Numbered from the stretch's first letter, positions 33,401-40,415 are shown. The stretch is DNA of 64,000 nucleotides from Anisus vortex (GCA_949126835.1 OX421497.1:27942742-28006741); one strand, 5' to 3'. The notes: a model not told the origin generated them from the sequence alone. Numbers and translations: made by a program.

Positions 33401-36397
33401 AGTGGCTTTTAAAATGGACAAATCACCCATGTACCTCGGATAGTTCTAAACAGACTGCTAACACTACTCGATCACTCCAGCTGACAAGAACAAAGGCTAG
33501 TATTTTTTCCCAGGATACATGGGGTGTTCCTGTGACTCTAATTAAATAGATATTGGAGAAGTATATGCGAAGCATATACATTAAATTTGTAAATTTGAAT
33601 AATCATCATTGACATGCACCTTTAGGAAGAACATAATTAAATTGCATATGAACTAAACTTCATTCAAATATCACACATATTCTCCCAAATAAGTGAAACA
33701 AACTGACAGGCTCTTCAAATTACTTACTGTAGACTTTATCAACAGGGAAGGCGAGAAAGTAGAAGTTGATAAAATCAAAGAAAAGGTACGATTGACATAA
33801 CGTCATTTAAAACATTAAGAAAAATGCAAGACTAGACTCAGACCACGGATGAGCGTAGTACGCAATAATCTTCTTTATAGAAGGAGCATCTGTAATGTAT
33901 ACGATAAGATAAGATATAAAGAAAGCATCTATTGGCTGTTGTCATGAGTAAATGATATTTTTTTTTTAAAGTCATATTTGAGAATGTGTGCAGAGCAGTC
34001 AGATTTACAATAGCTAGGGAGACTGTTGGATGTATGTATATAGATATCAATGAAGTCTAGGTAAGCGCCACTCAGAAACAACCGCCAGTCTCGGCCCACC
34101 TTAACCAAACCAGTGGGCCTCCACATACCCCACGCCTCCGTCACCCTATTGCCCAGAAACAACAATTAATTGAACTTTTAAACAATATTTATATTCAACC
34201 CACACTAATCAGCCTCCACAAAATCACTTTTGGGCTTTTTTTGTTTTTACTTTTCACTATATGGTGCGCGTTGGTAAATCGCTATTGGACGCGCCTGACT
34301 GACACTCGTTTTTTTTTTAAGTTGTAAATAATTTAAAGATCCAAATATTATTGTTTTGCGTTTTTAATTTCTTTTTTATTTCTTTTAGGTGGAGAGTCTT
34401 TTGAAATTTAAATATCTTACTAAAACATTAGTGATTTTACGAAAAACTTTGTTTTTATAAGTTGTTTAATATAGGTAACAAAAAAAAAACGTTTCTATGT
34501 TTACAATAAAACAATAAAGTAATAAATCTAGAACCAACCTTTTGAGATTATAGATGATTATTTTAGTTCCCATTCTATATGACTCAAAGGAATTCAGCAT
34601 ATCTGTAAGGGCTGTTTCAGTTTTAAATGGGGAATACTTCAAAAAAGCTTCAAGATTGTTCTGATTGACACTTTCCACCAGTTGCATTATTGCTAGTCAA
34701 GGGAAAACTAAAATTAAAATTTATTTTTTTTAAAATCATTTTCTTAAATATTAAAATATATCTAACACTTGAGAATGAAACAAAGATATTTATTTTTAAA
34801 CAATTTGCAGAAAGAAAATAATATCCGTATGTACATTGCGCATGTACTTTATTTATAAAACTTTAGTAATATGATGTGGCTTATAATGTAATAAAATAAT
34901 ATCATGGAAAATGAATATTCTCTATTTAATTATAATTTTAGTAAACCTTTTTATTTATTGTTTAAAATAATTGATCACATATTTTTTAACCATTTCATTA
35001 ATTATTTATTTTATTACTAAGATGTGTAGATATAATATGTTAATAATAATATAATTTCATCTCTTTTTGATTTCAAAGAAAGTATTTACCATCATATAGT
35101 GTAAGTGTAAGCTAAGAAATATTTTAGAATGAAAGAAAAATATATTCAAATGTTCGTTATTTAATAAAATCTGTCAAAGAAATGACAAAATTATTGCAGC
35201 TTACAGACCTATTCACTTACGTTAATTCATTGTAAAAAAATGCTTTAAAAGGCCTTGTAAAAAAAAATATTGCATTTGATATTATCAGTTTTTATTTTAT
35301 AATGATTAAAAATAAACAAAATATAATATAATTTAGTACAATATATAATTTAGCAAACGTATGAATAAAAAGGATATGTTTTGGTAATGTGTACTCTAGT
35401 ATAGGCACTATGATAGTTTTTGCTTCAATTTTCTTTAAGTAAGTCTGAGACAGTAGACCAATGCAAGCAGTCTCATGACATCTAGTAAACACTATGGCAT
35501 CTTTTCCCAAACGCATTGATCCCGACTTAAAGCCGTTACCATATAAACCAACAGGCTTGTGGTTCGTTCTATCACTGTACATATCTTTCTCACAATAACC
35601 AAAACTGAAAAATAAAAATAAAAAAATTCAATACATTTTGTCAAGAATAAAATAAGTCAAAGAAAAATAATTTTTAATACCAATTTAAGTAACTTAAAAT
35701 GACACAAATTGGTGTTAATTTTTTTTCAATATTTTTTATAGACCGACCTGAGCATGTTGAGAATTTTGTCTTTATTCATGCCATTTCCATTGTCCAGAAA
35801 TACTAAACATGACTGGCCATCAATTATTTCTTTATCAATATAAAGTTCTTTAGCATCAACATCAGGGTCGTATGCATTATCTTGAAGATGCATGAAAAAG
35901 ATATCAGTAAATACATATTTATATAAAAAGCACTTTTTATAGTGATAAAGTATATTGTTTGTTTCCATTTATTGTAAATGCAAAGTTATCTTTAAGTAGT
36001 GAAAGTAAAGTATTCCGTCGGACTAAAATGGTCCCCTATATCTTTAAGTAGTGCTTTTATATATCTGATTGGTGTTTGAAGTAATTGTGTTAAGATGCAT
36101 TAATGTAATAATAAACTGTAGGCCTATAATCAATTATATAATTATTTTTTTTATTTTATTTTTTTTGGGTGGGGGGTGGGGGGGGGGGGGGGTTAATATA
36201 TAAGTTAGCGTACACCTAGTAATAGTTCTAAATAAAATTGTCTGTTTTTTTTCTGCATGTAAAATACATTTTTTAAAGTGAGCTCTTTAAAAACATTAAT
36301 TTTAAAATATGAACATTTGCAAACCTATTAACTCTGCAATAGCACTGAAGGCCCAGATGTGACTTGTAGAATTAGCATGTAAATAATTTGGATGGAT
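6751..36397 (-). CDS. Predicted MORC-type GHKL ATPase / CW zinc finger / MBT-repeat fusion protein (partial)
   Basis: Fifteen exons on the minus strand read as one protein of about 725 residues, lacking its extreme N-terminus and its C-terminus. Exons in order: 36325-36397, 35748-35880, about 35394-35604, 34539-34692, 33067-33205, 32453-32581, 30025-30165, 29809-29906, 24618-24695, 24037-24171, 10452-10502, 9195-9640, 8710-8777, 8229-8466, 6751-6839. Domains in order are GHKL ATPase and S5 (about residues 1-410), CW zinc finger (about 440-475), basic linker (about 480-640) and SCM-type MBT repeat 1 plus the start of repeat 2 (about 640-725). All exons have AG/GT borders except one unresolved end (about 35394). 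Intron phases match everywhere else, including the CW-to-linker and linker-to-MBT joins. MORC ATPases are nuclear DNA-compacting enzymes, CW domains read H3K4 methylation and MBT repeats bind low-methylated lysines; a joint role is inference. Confidence 0.75.
7020..7530 (+). mobile_element. GC-rich LINE leader-like fragment
   Basis: This stretch is much GC-richer than its surroundings. Its last frame ends [16 protein letters not shown], which resembles the K/RxWxxEE opening segment of some non-LTR retrotransposon ORFs. It is cut off at about 7520 by a tRNA-like repeat. I cannot assign a clade. It lies in an intron of the MORC-MBT gene or just downstream of the last exon seen. Confidence 0.35.
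7521..8110 (-). repeat. tRNA-like dispersed repeat (TACAAGC/hairpin family), degenerate copy
   Basis: It contains a tRNA-like segment read on the minus strand (TAGCTGAGTGGTTAG A-box-like; GACCTAAGTTCAATTCC B-box-like, around 7926-7985). This is followed by the family tail with TATGAGACATTAAGGTCACG, AATGGGGATCGGA and a TA-rich end. An extra tRNA-like head at 7521-7580 is on the plus strand. Related copies lie near 29.6, 45.2, 48.3 and 60.5 kb. Confidence 0.6.
8229..8466 (-). CDS. MORC-MBT gene, core of MBT repeat 1
   Basis: Encodes [19 protein letters not shown], then [39 protein letters not shown] and IQPPVG. This is the most diagnostic MBT segment, closest in pattern to Polycomb-group SCM proteins. 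The aromatic Phe-Trp pair of the lysine pocket is present. Acceptor is ctgtttag and donor GTATGA. Confidence 0.92.
8710..8777 (-). CDS. MORC-MBT gene, start of MBT repeat 1
   Basis: Encodes [20 protein letters not shown], matching the WDxYLKET...AAPxxCFKQ opening of SCM/SCMH1/SCML2 MBT repeats. Acceptor is atatttag and donor GTAGGT, phase 0 at the end. Confidence 0.88.
9195..9640 (-). CDS. MORC-MBT gene, basic linker exon with two PGCSK motifs
   Basis: A 148-codon exon rich in Lys, Ser and Arg, with two similar patches, [12 protein letters not shown] and [13 protein letters not shown] likely short coiled coil, [16 protein letters not shown], lies near its end. Acceptor is cctttag and donor GTAAAT; one base is left and is completed by the MBT exon at 8777. 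No known domain is recognised; a nuclear localisation role for the basic clusters is inference. Confidence 0.7.
9895..10180 (-). mobile_element. LINE RNase H fragment in intron
   Basis: Minus-strand translation gives [19 protein letters not shown], then [17 protein letters not shown] and [15 protein letters not shown]: the first half of an RNase H domain from an I-type LINE. It is truncated on both sides and lies between two MORC-MBT exons. Confidence 0.7.
10452..10502 (-). CDS. MORC-MBT gene, short exon completing the CW finger
   Basis: Encodes [16 protein letters not shown]. The position and pattern (Cys followed by an acidic stretch) match the last CW cysteine and the C...EEPED tail of MORC3-like proteins. 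Acceptor is tttcag and donor GTAGGC; phase 2 on both sides. This exon is the bridge between the MORC part and the MBT part. Confidence 0.72.
10503..12120. other. Intron segment with C-runs, no gene recognised
   Basis: AT-rich intronic sequence of the MORC-MBT gene. Poly-C runs occur at about 11110-11125 and 11228-11241, next to a CA-rich stretch. No exon with homology is visible on either strand. Confidence 0.4.
12121..12350 (-). repeat. tRNA-derived SINE, copy 1
   Basis: On the minus strand the head carries TGGCCGAGCAGCGG (A-box-like) and TGTTCGAATCC (B box). The body contains the complement of CACAATGCCCAGCCGCCTTT, shared with copies at 39.8-40.0 and 58.85-59.04 kb. Confidence 0.75.
12765..13346 (+). 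repeat. 5' LTR of gypsy element 1
   Basis: 582 bp, TGTTAGGTTACAG to CAATTTAACA, with a TATA-like ACTATATAAGATAG near 13002. It differs from the 3' LTR by scattered substitutions and a 6 bp indel near 13327, so the insertion is not brand new. Confidence 0.92.
13347..13366 (+). promoter_or_regulatory. Putative primer-binding site of gypsy element 1
   Basis: Sequence directly after the 5' LTR reads TGTGGTCTCGGTCCGG. The second gypsy element has TGGTGGTCTCGCCCGG at the equivalent place, so a shared tRNA primer is likely. Which tRNA cannot be told by eye. Confidence 0.45.
13871..15030 (-). pseudogene. piggyBac transposase remnant inside the gypsy leader
   Basis: The left border is TTAACCCTGTATAGCCC, a TTAA target site followed by a piggyBac-like terminus. 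The minus strand reads [39 protein letters not shown] and, at the C-terminus, the cysteine-rich [16 protein letters not shown] and [14 protein letters not shown]. Three frames are needed (14990-14802, 14913-14608, 14674-14237), so it is frameshifted. The N-terminal half and the second terminus are missing. Confidence 0.85.
15122..16831 (+). pseudogene. Gag of gypsy element 1, interrupted by one TGA
   Basis: Starts [15 protein letters not shown]. An N-terminal SAP-like helix pair ([13 protein letters not shown]...KLQQQIREC, residues 18-50) is followed by a long charged coiled coil (95-150). The capsid-like domain follows with [16 protein letters not shown] and [16 protein letters not shown]. 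Then come TGA at 16139-16141, an open in-frame spacer, and a zinc knuckle [14 protein letters not shown] near 16298. The single stop separates capsid and nucleocapsid; decay is the simplest explanation, and programmed readthrough cannot be excluded. Confidence 0.85.
16835..19151 (+). pseudogene. Pol of gypsy element 1: protease, integrase, RT/RNase H remnant
   Basis: Frame +1 relative to gag. The protease has [11 protein letters not shown] and LIGNDLAGG. An in-frame TAG (17313) follows. Integrase: zinc-finger region [10 protein letters not shown]...CRSCHFCQ, catalytic core with [10 protein letters not shown] (first Asp), [11 protein letters not shown] (second Asp) and [15 protein letters not shown] (Glu). 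A second in-frame stop (TAA 18450-18452) precedes the C-terminal GPY-type module [18 protein letters not shown]. Next comes a linker ending NILSNAPY, then [18 protein letters not shown], which resembles the RT-to-RNase H connection. The RT palm with YxDD is absent. Confidence 0.88.
19152..21299 (+). other. Noncoding 3' region and polypurine tract of gypsy element 1
   Basis: About 2.1 kb of AT-rich sequence with many short TAAAG/AAAACT-type words and no reading frame. The purine run GGAAGGGAGG (21290-21299) directly precedes the 3' LTR and is the expected plus-strand priming site. Confidence 0.7.
21300..21888 (+). repeat. 3' LTR of gypsy element 1
   Basis: 589 bp, TGTTAGGTTACAG to CAATTTAACA, closely matching 12765-13346; followed by the target duplication ATGT. 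Confidence 0.92.
21935..23063. mobile_element. hAT-type MITE (1129 bp) with 8 bp target duplication
   Basis: Ends CATAGGTTCTCAACC and GTTGAAAACCTATG are inverted repeats. Flanks are GTCTATAG at 21927-21934 and 23064-23071. Subterminal regions repeat CACCGCCCCC on the left and CGCCCCCC on the right. No transposase frame is present. The GGTTCTCAACCTTTTT end is a classic hAT/Charlie terminus. Confidence 0.9.
23089..23600 (+). other. Possible solo LTR or promoter-like segment
   Basis: Contains GGGTATATAAAGGCC at about 23274 and downstream T-rich and AATTGTAAAAA sequence, with the layout of an LTR (TATA box, then U3/R/U5-like). I could not define termini or a target duplication. No coding potential is seen. 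Confidence 0.25.
24037..24171 (-). CDS. MORC-MBT gene, CW-type zinc finger exon
   Basis: Encodes [17 protein letters not shown] and [15 protein letters not shown]. All four zinc-binding cysteines and the CW tryptophans are visible, apart from the terminal Cys, which the next exon supplies (RCITEEE). Family knowledge: CW fingers bind histone H3 tails. The exon ends in AA at donor GTAAGA; joined to T of the exon at 10502 this gives Asn and continues in frame. Confidence 0.92.
24618..24695 (-). CDS. MORC-MBT gene, exon before the CW finger
   Basis: Encodes [18 protein letters not shown] and an acidic tail, the KLNDYWNE block that ends the MORC S5 region. Acceptor is ttatcag and donor GTAGGT; phases match on both sides. 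Confidence 0.85.
25238..27382. repeat. 2.1 kb tandem repeat unit, copy 1
   Basis: From AATCTCAAAAGG to CGGCTTGTA, nearly identical to 27391-29456 except for the length of a (GGCT)n run (25257-25362 here, about 80 bp longer). The right end has the hairpin GCCCG-loop-CGGGC followed by ACATAACGGCTTGTA and a TA run. No coding gene is supported; the small frames at 25828 and 26512 are preserved only because the copies are young. It lies in the MORC-MBT intron between exons 29809 and 24695. Confidence 0.85.
27391..29456. repeat. 2.1 kb tandem repeat unit, copy 2
   Basis: Second copy of the unit, with only about seven GGCT units (27410-27437). A TA run sits at the junction between the copies. The terminal hairpin and TATATA flanks are compatible with a non-autonomous Helitron/Helentron-like element, which is inference; a simple segmental duplication also fits. 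Confidence 0.85.
29510..29775 (+). repeat. tRNA-like dispersed repeat, inverted copy
   Basis: Begins with TA runs, then GTATCCGATCCCCATTGG, TTGTCTCATATTTTAG, the A-box-like ATAGCTGAGTGGTTAGCG and the B-box-like CCTGGGTCGATTCC. It is the reverse orientation of the family at 7.6, 45.2, 48.3 and 60.5 kb. There is no acceptor-stem pairing, so it is not a functional tRNA gene. Confidence 0.65.
29809..29906 (-). CDS. MORC-MBT gene, exon with GVGVIGVVE and HNKQ motif
   Basis: Encodes [16 protein letters not shown] and [14 protein letters not shown]. Family members usually have PTHNKQ, so the Pro has changed. Donor GTAATA leaves AA, completed to Lys by the next exon, which lies 5.1 kb away beyond the tandem 2.1 kb repeats. 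Confidence 0.85.
30025..30165 (-). CDS. MORC-MBT gene, exon with MORC GFxC/NYGxMMYxKNRLI motif
   Basis: Encodes [11 protein letters not shown], then [20 protein letters not shown] and CQKT. This matches MORC3-type proteins closely. Acceptor is attttatag, donor GTAAAC, 47 codons, phase 0 on both sides. Confidence 0.92.
30615..31478. repeat. Degenerate 21 bp minisatellite (left block)
   Basis: About 40 units of TTCAGTTGACAGACATATTC / TCACAGTTGGCAGACATA type, alternating between two half-unit variants. In plus frame 31361-31460 this translates to repeats of DIFFQL(T/A), which is not a gene. It lies in the MORC-MBT intron between exons 32453 and 30165. Confidence 0.88.
31479..32107 (-). mobile_element. 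Solo LTR related to gypsy element 2
   Basis: On the minus strand it runs from TGTCATGTAT (32107) to CTTAACA (31479). It shares long blocks with the LTRs at 49594 and 55806: GAAGCTTC(C)TCGTCAAGTTACT, GTGCCCAGGACAATAAG, TTATGAGTTTTGTAATGATACC and TTTTCACCCCTCCT. It has split the minisatellite, which resumes at 32120. Flanking 4-mers TTAT and ATAT match at three positions. Confidence 0.85.
32120..32335. repeat. Degenerate 21 bp minisatellite (right block)
   Basis: Further units such as TTTCAGTTGGCAGACACATT and CTCAGTTAACAGACACATTC, separated from the left block by the solo LTR. Confidence 0.75.
32453..32581 (-). CDS. MORC-MBT gene, S5-domain exon 3
   Basis: Encodes [19 protein letters not shown] and then [20 protein letters not shown], the MORC AYxSILYLxPRMxIxIxGxKV block. 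Acceptor is tttttag, donor GTAAGA, 43 codons, phase 0 on both sides. Confidence 0.9.
33067..33205 (-). CDS. MORC-MBT gene, S5-domain exon 2
   Basis: Encodes [18 protein letters not shown] and ends EYRKSLR. It follows acceptor gtgtgcag and ends at donor GTAAGC, phase 0. The ELDF..DP.DIR and SLRAY signature is shared by MORC proteins. Confidence 0.9.
33810..34170. repeat. Dispersed repeat with GC-rich core
   Basis: 33820-33900 (GCAAGACTAGACTCAGACCACGGATGAGC) resembles 63850-63935 (GCAAGACTAATCTAAAACCACGGATAAGC). 34060-34160 is GC-rich (CCACATACCCCACGCCTCCGTC) and looks like part of a LINE or SINE. Class not assigned. Confidence 0.45.
34539..34692 (-). CDS. MORC-MBT gene, S5-domain exon 1
   Basis: Encodes [20 protein letters not shown], then [12 protein letters not shown] and [11 protein letters not shown]. 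This corresponds to the MORC LEAIxKYSPF...GTxIIIxNLR region. Acceptor is ttgactag and donor is GTTGGT; it leaves AG, completed to Arg by the next exon. Confidence 0.88.
35394..35604 (-). CDS. MORC-MBT gene, G2-box exon
   Basis: Begins SFGYCEKD after acceptor ttttcag and carries [19 protein letters not shown], the glycine-rich ATP-lid motif, then TIIVPILE. The 3' border is unclear: no GT donor in the phase required by the next exon is visible near 35394, so a micro-exon or unusual donor is possible. The open frame runs on to 35292 without MORC similarity. Confidence 0.85.
35748..35880 (-). CDS. MORC-MBT gene, N-box and G1-box exon
   Basis: Encodes [13 protein letters not shown] (N-box; the Asn coordinates Mg-ATP in GHKL ATPases) and [10 protein letters not shown] (G1 box, DxGxG). 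It ends ...NML plus AG, and the next exon begins with T, giving the conserved MLSFG. Donor is GTCGGT. All catalytic residues are intact. Confidence 0.9.
36325..36397 (-). CDS. MORC-MBT gene, exon with start of GHKL ATPase
   Basis: Minus-strand exon between acceptor cttttag and donor GTTTGC. It encodes [20 protein letters not shown] and AELI, the MORC N-terminal block, and leaves one base that completes the Asp of ELIDNA in the next exon. The initiating exon upstream is not securely identified; a possible ATG-TGT-ACA-CGG-AGC exon with donor GTAACC lies at 38099-38113 in the right phase. Confidence 0.85.
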
Positions 36398-37159
36398 CTA
36401 AAAGAAATGAATCAAACAAAAAAAAACAGTTAGCCTCTAACAAATTGTTATACTTAAGCTTACACAAAGTATAGCACATAAAGAAGTTATGTCTATCTAT
36501 TAAGTTTCATAGACCACTGGTATGCTAGGCAGATAGACATGTAGCCTAACACTTGTTTATGTGTGAAGTTTAGGCTGACAAACAAAAAGAGGCTTAGAAG
36601 ATTGCAATGAGGGCATTTCAATAGTTTTTCTATTCGACGAAATGTTTTTGAATTATTTTTAAGTGTAATTCGTTTTTTTAAATAAGGTGTTTTAACAATG
36701 ATTTCGATGTGTGCGGATTTAAAGTAATAAATCTTTGATAAATCTCAAGATATTAAGTTATCTTTAATCGAATTGTCGAAAATTATAGCATCACCATAAA
36801 TATATTAAAAAAATTATACTAAATTTAACAAAAGTATAATTGTGTACGAAAAAATTTGTTTCGAATAAATAGTTGTTTTTTTAAATTAATTTTTGATATG
36901 CTTCTAAATAAGCCTTGCTAAAATTTAGCCCTTTGTCACACACAAATAAAAGAAAAGCATAGTAAAAATAAATATATATTGATGTTATGTTCTATAAGTA
37001 CGATTTTACTTTTTATGTCGCGCATTTGAAATAAACCCACATCTCCACCCTCATATTATATATTTTCAGTCACACATCATGTTATGAAGCGATTACTAAT
37101 TCGCTAGGAGATTAATTAGCACGATTTAATAACTGACCACGTGGATAAAACACCTAGAT
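36398..37159. other. AT-rich gap, no gene seen
   Basis: Sequence upstream of the first recognised MORC-MBT exon; an initiator exon was looked for on the minus strand and none was convincing. A G-run lies nearby at about 36170-36193, within the previous intron. Confidence 0.4.
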
Positions 37160-37915
37160 CAGTGATGGCGAACCTTTTTTAGGGCGCGTGCCCAAAGTGC
37201 AATACAAGACCAACTTATTTCTTTCAACGTACCAACACAGCAATTAAAACAAAATACTGAGGTTTTACTTTAGAAAATAATAAACAGCTCATACAGTTGT
37301 CCGAACTAATTAACATCATTTATCCAAAAAGAATAACAAATGAACAGATCTTTGAATGATACAAACTGTCTTTAAAATAAAACAAAAAGGAATTGTAGTA
37401 AATGAAAAAAATATTAATATATTACAGTTAACTGTATGCATTTGGCATGCTTTTGCATAGTTAATGTTATTTTTGGTGTTGTGAGCATGCTGATAATTTG
37501 TCAAGCCTTGTAACTCCGTAACTTTAAGAGTGACACATACAGCACTCAGGTCATCTGTCAGTCTGTTTCTGCTATCAGATTTGATATTATTTAAAGTTGA
37601 AAATGGCAGCTCATAAGCATAAGATGACCCAAACAAAGTAAGAAGTTCAATCCCAAATCCCAAGTGCTTTCATCGACTTGAAATTATTTGGCAGAGAATT
37701 CTAAACTTTAAGGATTTCATCATCAGAGCTACCAATTGTGCATTCTTCTCAAGTGTTTCACGCAGATAATAAAATTTATTTTTCCAGATAGAGCTGTCTT
37801 GAAATTCCAAAAGCGCCATTTCCAGATTTCCTAAGTCTAACCACGATAAGCAGGAAAGATCAAGTTTTTCAAGTTTGTCTTTATCAGGGGAAGTAAGAAA
37901 ACAGAGGGTAGCCAT
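37160..37915 (-). pseudogene. hAT transposase C-terminal remnant with one terminus
   Basis: The end at 37160 is CAGTGATGGCGAACCTTTTT, a hAT terminus. The minus strand reads WLDLGNLEMALLEFQDSSIW and KNKFYYLRETLE, then after a frameshift near 37670 LLTLFGSSYAYELPFSTLNN and RNRLTDDL, the hAT dimerisation region of SCAND3/GTF2IRD2-like transposases. The N-terminal half and other terminus are missing. Confidence 0.8.
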
Positions 37916-38347
37916 TTCGTTTCTACAACATTATCCAATCACCTGACAGCTGACGCATGACCCTTCCCTGGGGTTTCATTGGTTAAAACGTTTGGCCGTT
38001 TCTTTTTCATTATTAACGAAGCCTTTTCCGACCGGAATAAAAAAATACGAATTCCGCTCAGAGAGTTGGACACCAATGACATAACTTCATAAGGTTACGC
38101 TCCGTGTACACATAGAAATTTCCTTTTGGACTCCTAGACTGCGACAAAATATATCAGCTGCTATTCTACATTTAACGGCTCTGATTTATTGGATGTGTCA
38201 ATGGTGCTTTATGTTCACGTGGGCTGTGTGATAAGATAAATTCTTAATTGGTATATTCTACACTGCTATATTTGATGAAAAGCAGCTTTATCATCTATAT
38301 CACTTAGCACACACACACACTTACAAACAGGAAAATAATCCACAACG

Positions 38348-39280
38348 ATGCTCTGTATAAGTCACATGTCAAATTGGATCCAATTGGGTAAAGAAATGGG
38401 TCTCAGAGACAAAGATTTATTTCAATGGGCAGAAAATAGAGAAAGAGAAGAAAGAAAGAAAAAAGAAAGGCTTGAAAGAGAAGAAAGACAACGTGATAGG
38501 GATTCAAAGCAGGCAATAGGTGAACTAAAATTAAAACGGACTGAGGCGGAACTTGATGCCAAGAGGGAGAGGGGAGAGACCGGGGGTAGTACATCACAAT
38601 CAGGTTCATTTAAGCTACCATTCTTTTCTGAGGGAGTTGATAATACGGATACTTATTTATCCCATTTTGAAATGATAGCCACCAGTTCGGGTGTCAAAGA
38701 AGAAGAATGGGCGGGCAGAATAATGGTTCTAATGAGAGGAAAAGCCTTAGATGTCTGTCAAACACATAGCCATACTGAATTATCACAATATAATCTAGTT
38801 TAGGACATAGCCATACAGAGCCATACTGAATTATCACAATATAATCTTGTTTAGGACATAGCCATACATAGCCATACTGAATTATCACAATATAATCTTG
38901 CTTAGGATGCACTCCTTAAACTATATGACAATACCGGCGGTGGGTAGAGGGAAAAATTTTCATCTGATAAGTCCTTCCCAGAATGAAGACCCACAACTAT
39001 TCATAAACAATAATATGAGCATTTATTTTGATAGGTGGGTAGCATTATCTGAAATAGGTCACACCGCTGGCGATTTGAGGGAATTAATTTTAATTGTCAA
39101 AGCCATAGATTCGTGTCATAAAAACGTGTCGTCTTTTATTAAAGAAAGAAATCGTAAAACTCTATCCACACTGACCGACATATTAAGGACATACAAAACA
39201 GCGCAACTTGATAGACCAATAGCTAAGAACAAGAATGATCAAAGTCAGAACATTGTATGCTTTTCATCAGGATAATCTCT
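38348..39280 (+). pseudogene. LTR-retrotransposon gag fragment with internal triplication
   Basis: Opens with a charged coiled coil (REREERKKKERLEREERQ), then SFKLPFFSEGVDNTDTYLSH and EWAGRIMVLMRGKALDV, a gypsy capsid pattern. A unit of about 61 bp (translating SHTELSQYNL plus a stop) occurs three times at 38765-38907. A shifted frame continues with YFDRWVALSEIGHTAGDLRE and DSCHKNVSSFIKERNRKTL, the capsid C-terminal half. Stops and frameshifts make it dead. It has different gag sequence from elements 1 and 2. Confidence 0.75.
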
Positions 39281-39346
39281 ATCGTCCACCTACAGTACAC
39301 TTTTTCCCTCACCTTGAACTAACAGTGATCTCCCTACTTAACAATA

Positions 39347-39667
39347 CAGTCAACCCTCGCTACTTCGCGGCTCGACATGCGCGGATTCACGACTTCACGG
39401 ATTTTTTTCATTAAATCATATGACAAAATATATTGCGGATTTTCCGGACATTTCGAAAATAGTCGCAATATATGAAGACCCAAAATTTTTCGTTAATTCC
39501 ACAAAATTCTTCATTGGCTGCGCAGTAGAAGACAACACCAGCGTCATGTTCAACATTACCGAATACACGTTAAATAAATACTGTAATTATGGTGTCCCTA
39601 CTTCGCGGATTTTCGGCTATCGCTGCCGGTCTCGAACCTATCTACCGCGATAAACGAGGGTTCACTC
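39347..39667. mobile_element. Tigger/pogo-like MITE (321 bp)
   Basis: Terminal repeats CAGTCAACCCTCG (39347) and CGAGGGTTCACTC (39667), each backed by a CGCGG/CCGCG block, flanked by TA on both sides (39345-39346, 39668-39669). TA duplication and the CCCTCG terminus indicate a Tc1/mariner pogo-group derivative. Confidence 0.82.
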
Positions 39668-39787
39668 TATTTCCACCCCGTTCCTACTAAACACTATTTG
39701 CCTCTTCTTCCATGCTATCATGCCTAAGGTCCTTATATAATGCCACATAATATATACAACGTCTTCAAATTGACCGGATTTGTAAAG

Positions 39788-40042
39788 TATCCCGTTGGAC
39801 CAAAAGATCCATAGGGCCGATAAAGAAGCGTTCGCCAGTTTATTTGGCCACGGTATACTAAGAAATTGGGTAGCCAGCACAATGCCCAACCGCCTTTACT
39901 TTATCCCAACTAATGCGAAATACCCATCAGATCTGGGGTAGGCTCAGGGACACCCTTCAGTCCTAATCCTAGCCTTCACCAGGATTTGAACCCATAACCT
40001 TCGTTGTGCCAGCCGAACGTGCTGCTGATCGACCACGTTCCC
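39788..40042 (-). repeat. tRNA-derived SINE, copy 2
   Basis: The minus-strand head has TGGTCGATCAGCAGCACG and GGGTTCAAATCC; the body shares GGCCACGG, AGCCAGCACAATGCCCAACC and GCCTTTACTTTA with the copies at 12.1 and 58.9 kb. Confidence 0.75.
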
Positions 40043-40282
40043 AATTGACTTGATCTGTGAAAGGAATCGTATCTCTGATTGATCAAGGCCATCATTGAAA
40101 GATTTTATTAACCGTGTTAGACTATAACAGAACGCACTGATTCTAGCCTTAAAGGTGTCCTGCTAGGGTATGGTTCAAAATCAAAACCTTAACCACAATG
40201 GGCCAATAAGACAAGCCCTGAAGGAGCCCAAGCTAGGCATAAGTTTAGTTTTAGTCTTGTTACGAGGATAGGTAGACCTCGT

Positions 40283-40415
40283 TTGGTCGAACCTTTCTAT
40301 TTCTCTGACATCACTTTTACTATCACTTTTACTTTCACTCTCACTTTCAGTTTCAATATCAATTTCACTATTACTTTGAGCTTCATTTTCAATTTCACTT
40401 TCAGTTTCATTATTG
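40283..40415. repeat. Degenerate TTTCAC-type simple repeat
   Basis: Irregular six-base words (ACTTTCACTCTCACTTTCAG). The minus strand would translate as an acidic ESESES tract; I see no gene around it. Confidence 0.5.

Noticed and set aside
36170..36193. G-run as a G-quadplex regulatory site
   Set aside because: Several homopolymer G/C runs occur across the window (11.1, 36.2, 40.8, 42.1, 43.4 kb) without any consistent gene context.
38348..38803. Host coiled-coil gene
   Set aside because: The charged helix is followed by gypsy capsid sequence and stops; it is a retroelement gag fragment.
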